In this document: piece after piece, positions 13,127 through 13,130 of the stretch
How the letters are laid out: each line of letters begins with the position of its first letter
Numbering within the stretch: the stretch's first letter is position 1
NCBI GenBank assembly: GCA_963922565.1
Contig: CAWUIQ010000089.1
Span: forward strand, 1 to 13,130
DNA from: JBCBKL01 sp963922565
Lineage (GTDB): Bacteria; Pseudomonadota; Alphaproteobacteria; Rhodobacterales; Rhodobacteraceae
DNA: 13,130 nucleotides
Direction: 5' to 3'
Made by a program: the position numbers and the translations under genes
Notes under the pieces: generated by a model
Database searches by the model: none
The model's input: only the letters and a program-made list of their open reading frames with translations
Told to the model about the DNA's origin: nothing

Positions 13127-13130
13127 ATCC

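Overview
The window is a compact, GC-rich chromosomal segment from an alphaproteobacterium, most likely a Rhodobacterales/Roseobacter-type organism. That placement is an inference from gene content and order: hflK-hflC-DUF2065-Do protease, an adrenodoxin-type ferredoxin, a short Gre-like factor, phosphatidylcholine synthase, DUF484-xerC, a TalC/Fsa-family enzyme beside priA, and a tRNA-Gly. No mobile element, prophage, CRISPR array or rRNA was seen. Coding density is high, most intergenic gaps are under 200 bases and no gene-free stretch reaches 300 bases.

Left part (1-3900, + strand): envelope protein quality control. hflK (5' end outside the window), hflC and a 65-residue DUF2065 membrane protein are joined by 1-base TGATG stop/start overlaps. 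A 181-base gap with a 9-bp hairpin precedes a secreted DegP/Do-family protease with an intact H/D/S triad and two PDZ domains. A textbook intrinsic terminator closes the unit. HflKC regulates the FtsH membrane protease and DegP handles periplasmic proteins, so the genes form a protein-quality block.

Middle-left (3900-6141, + strand): an adrenodoxin-type [2Fe-2S] ferredoxin is coupled by a 1-base overlap to an exported protein with calcium-binding FG-GAP/VCBS-like repeats. Next come an O6-alkylguanine-DNA alkyltransferase whose usual arginine finger reads as glutamine, and a short GreA/GreB-like protein preceded by a hairpin that abuts its ribosome binding site.

Middle (6126-10014, - strand): reading along the minus strand, a TalC/Fsa-family enzyme comes first (its active-site residues look like a transaldolase), then DUF484 and xerC with a 4-base overlap, then a secreted cytochrome P460-family c-heme protein, then phosphatidylcholine synthase. 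The last converges on the Gre-like gene with a 16-base overlap.

Right part (10015-13130): priA is divergent from the transaldolase gene and appears to use a TTG start. It converges with, and overlaps by 53 bases, a secreted von Willebrand factor A (MIDAS) protein on the minus strand. A tRNA-Gly(GCC) gene lies upstream of that gene on the same strand at the window edge.

Most of this is recognisable core genome, and I found no convincing evidence of a new multi-gene system. The points most worth a second look are the arginine-finger substitution in the alkyltransferase, the P460 protein with a candidate haem-crosslinking lysine next to pcs, the ferredoxin/VCBS coupling, the antisense C-terminal extension of the vWA protein into priA, and leader hairpins before degP and the Gre-like gene.
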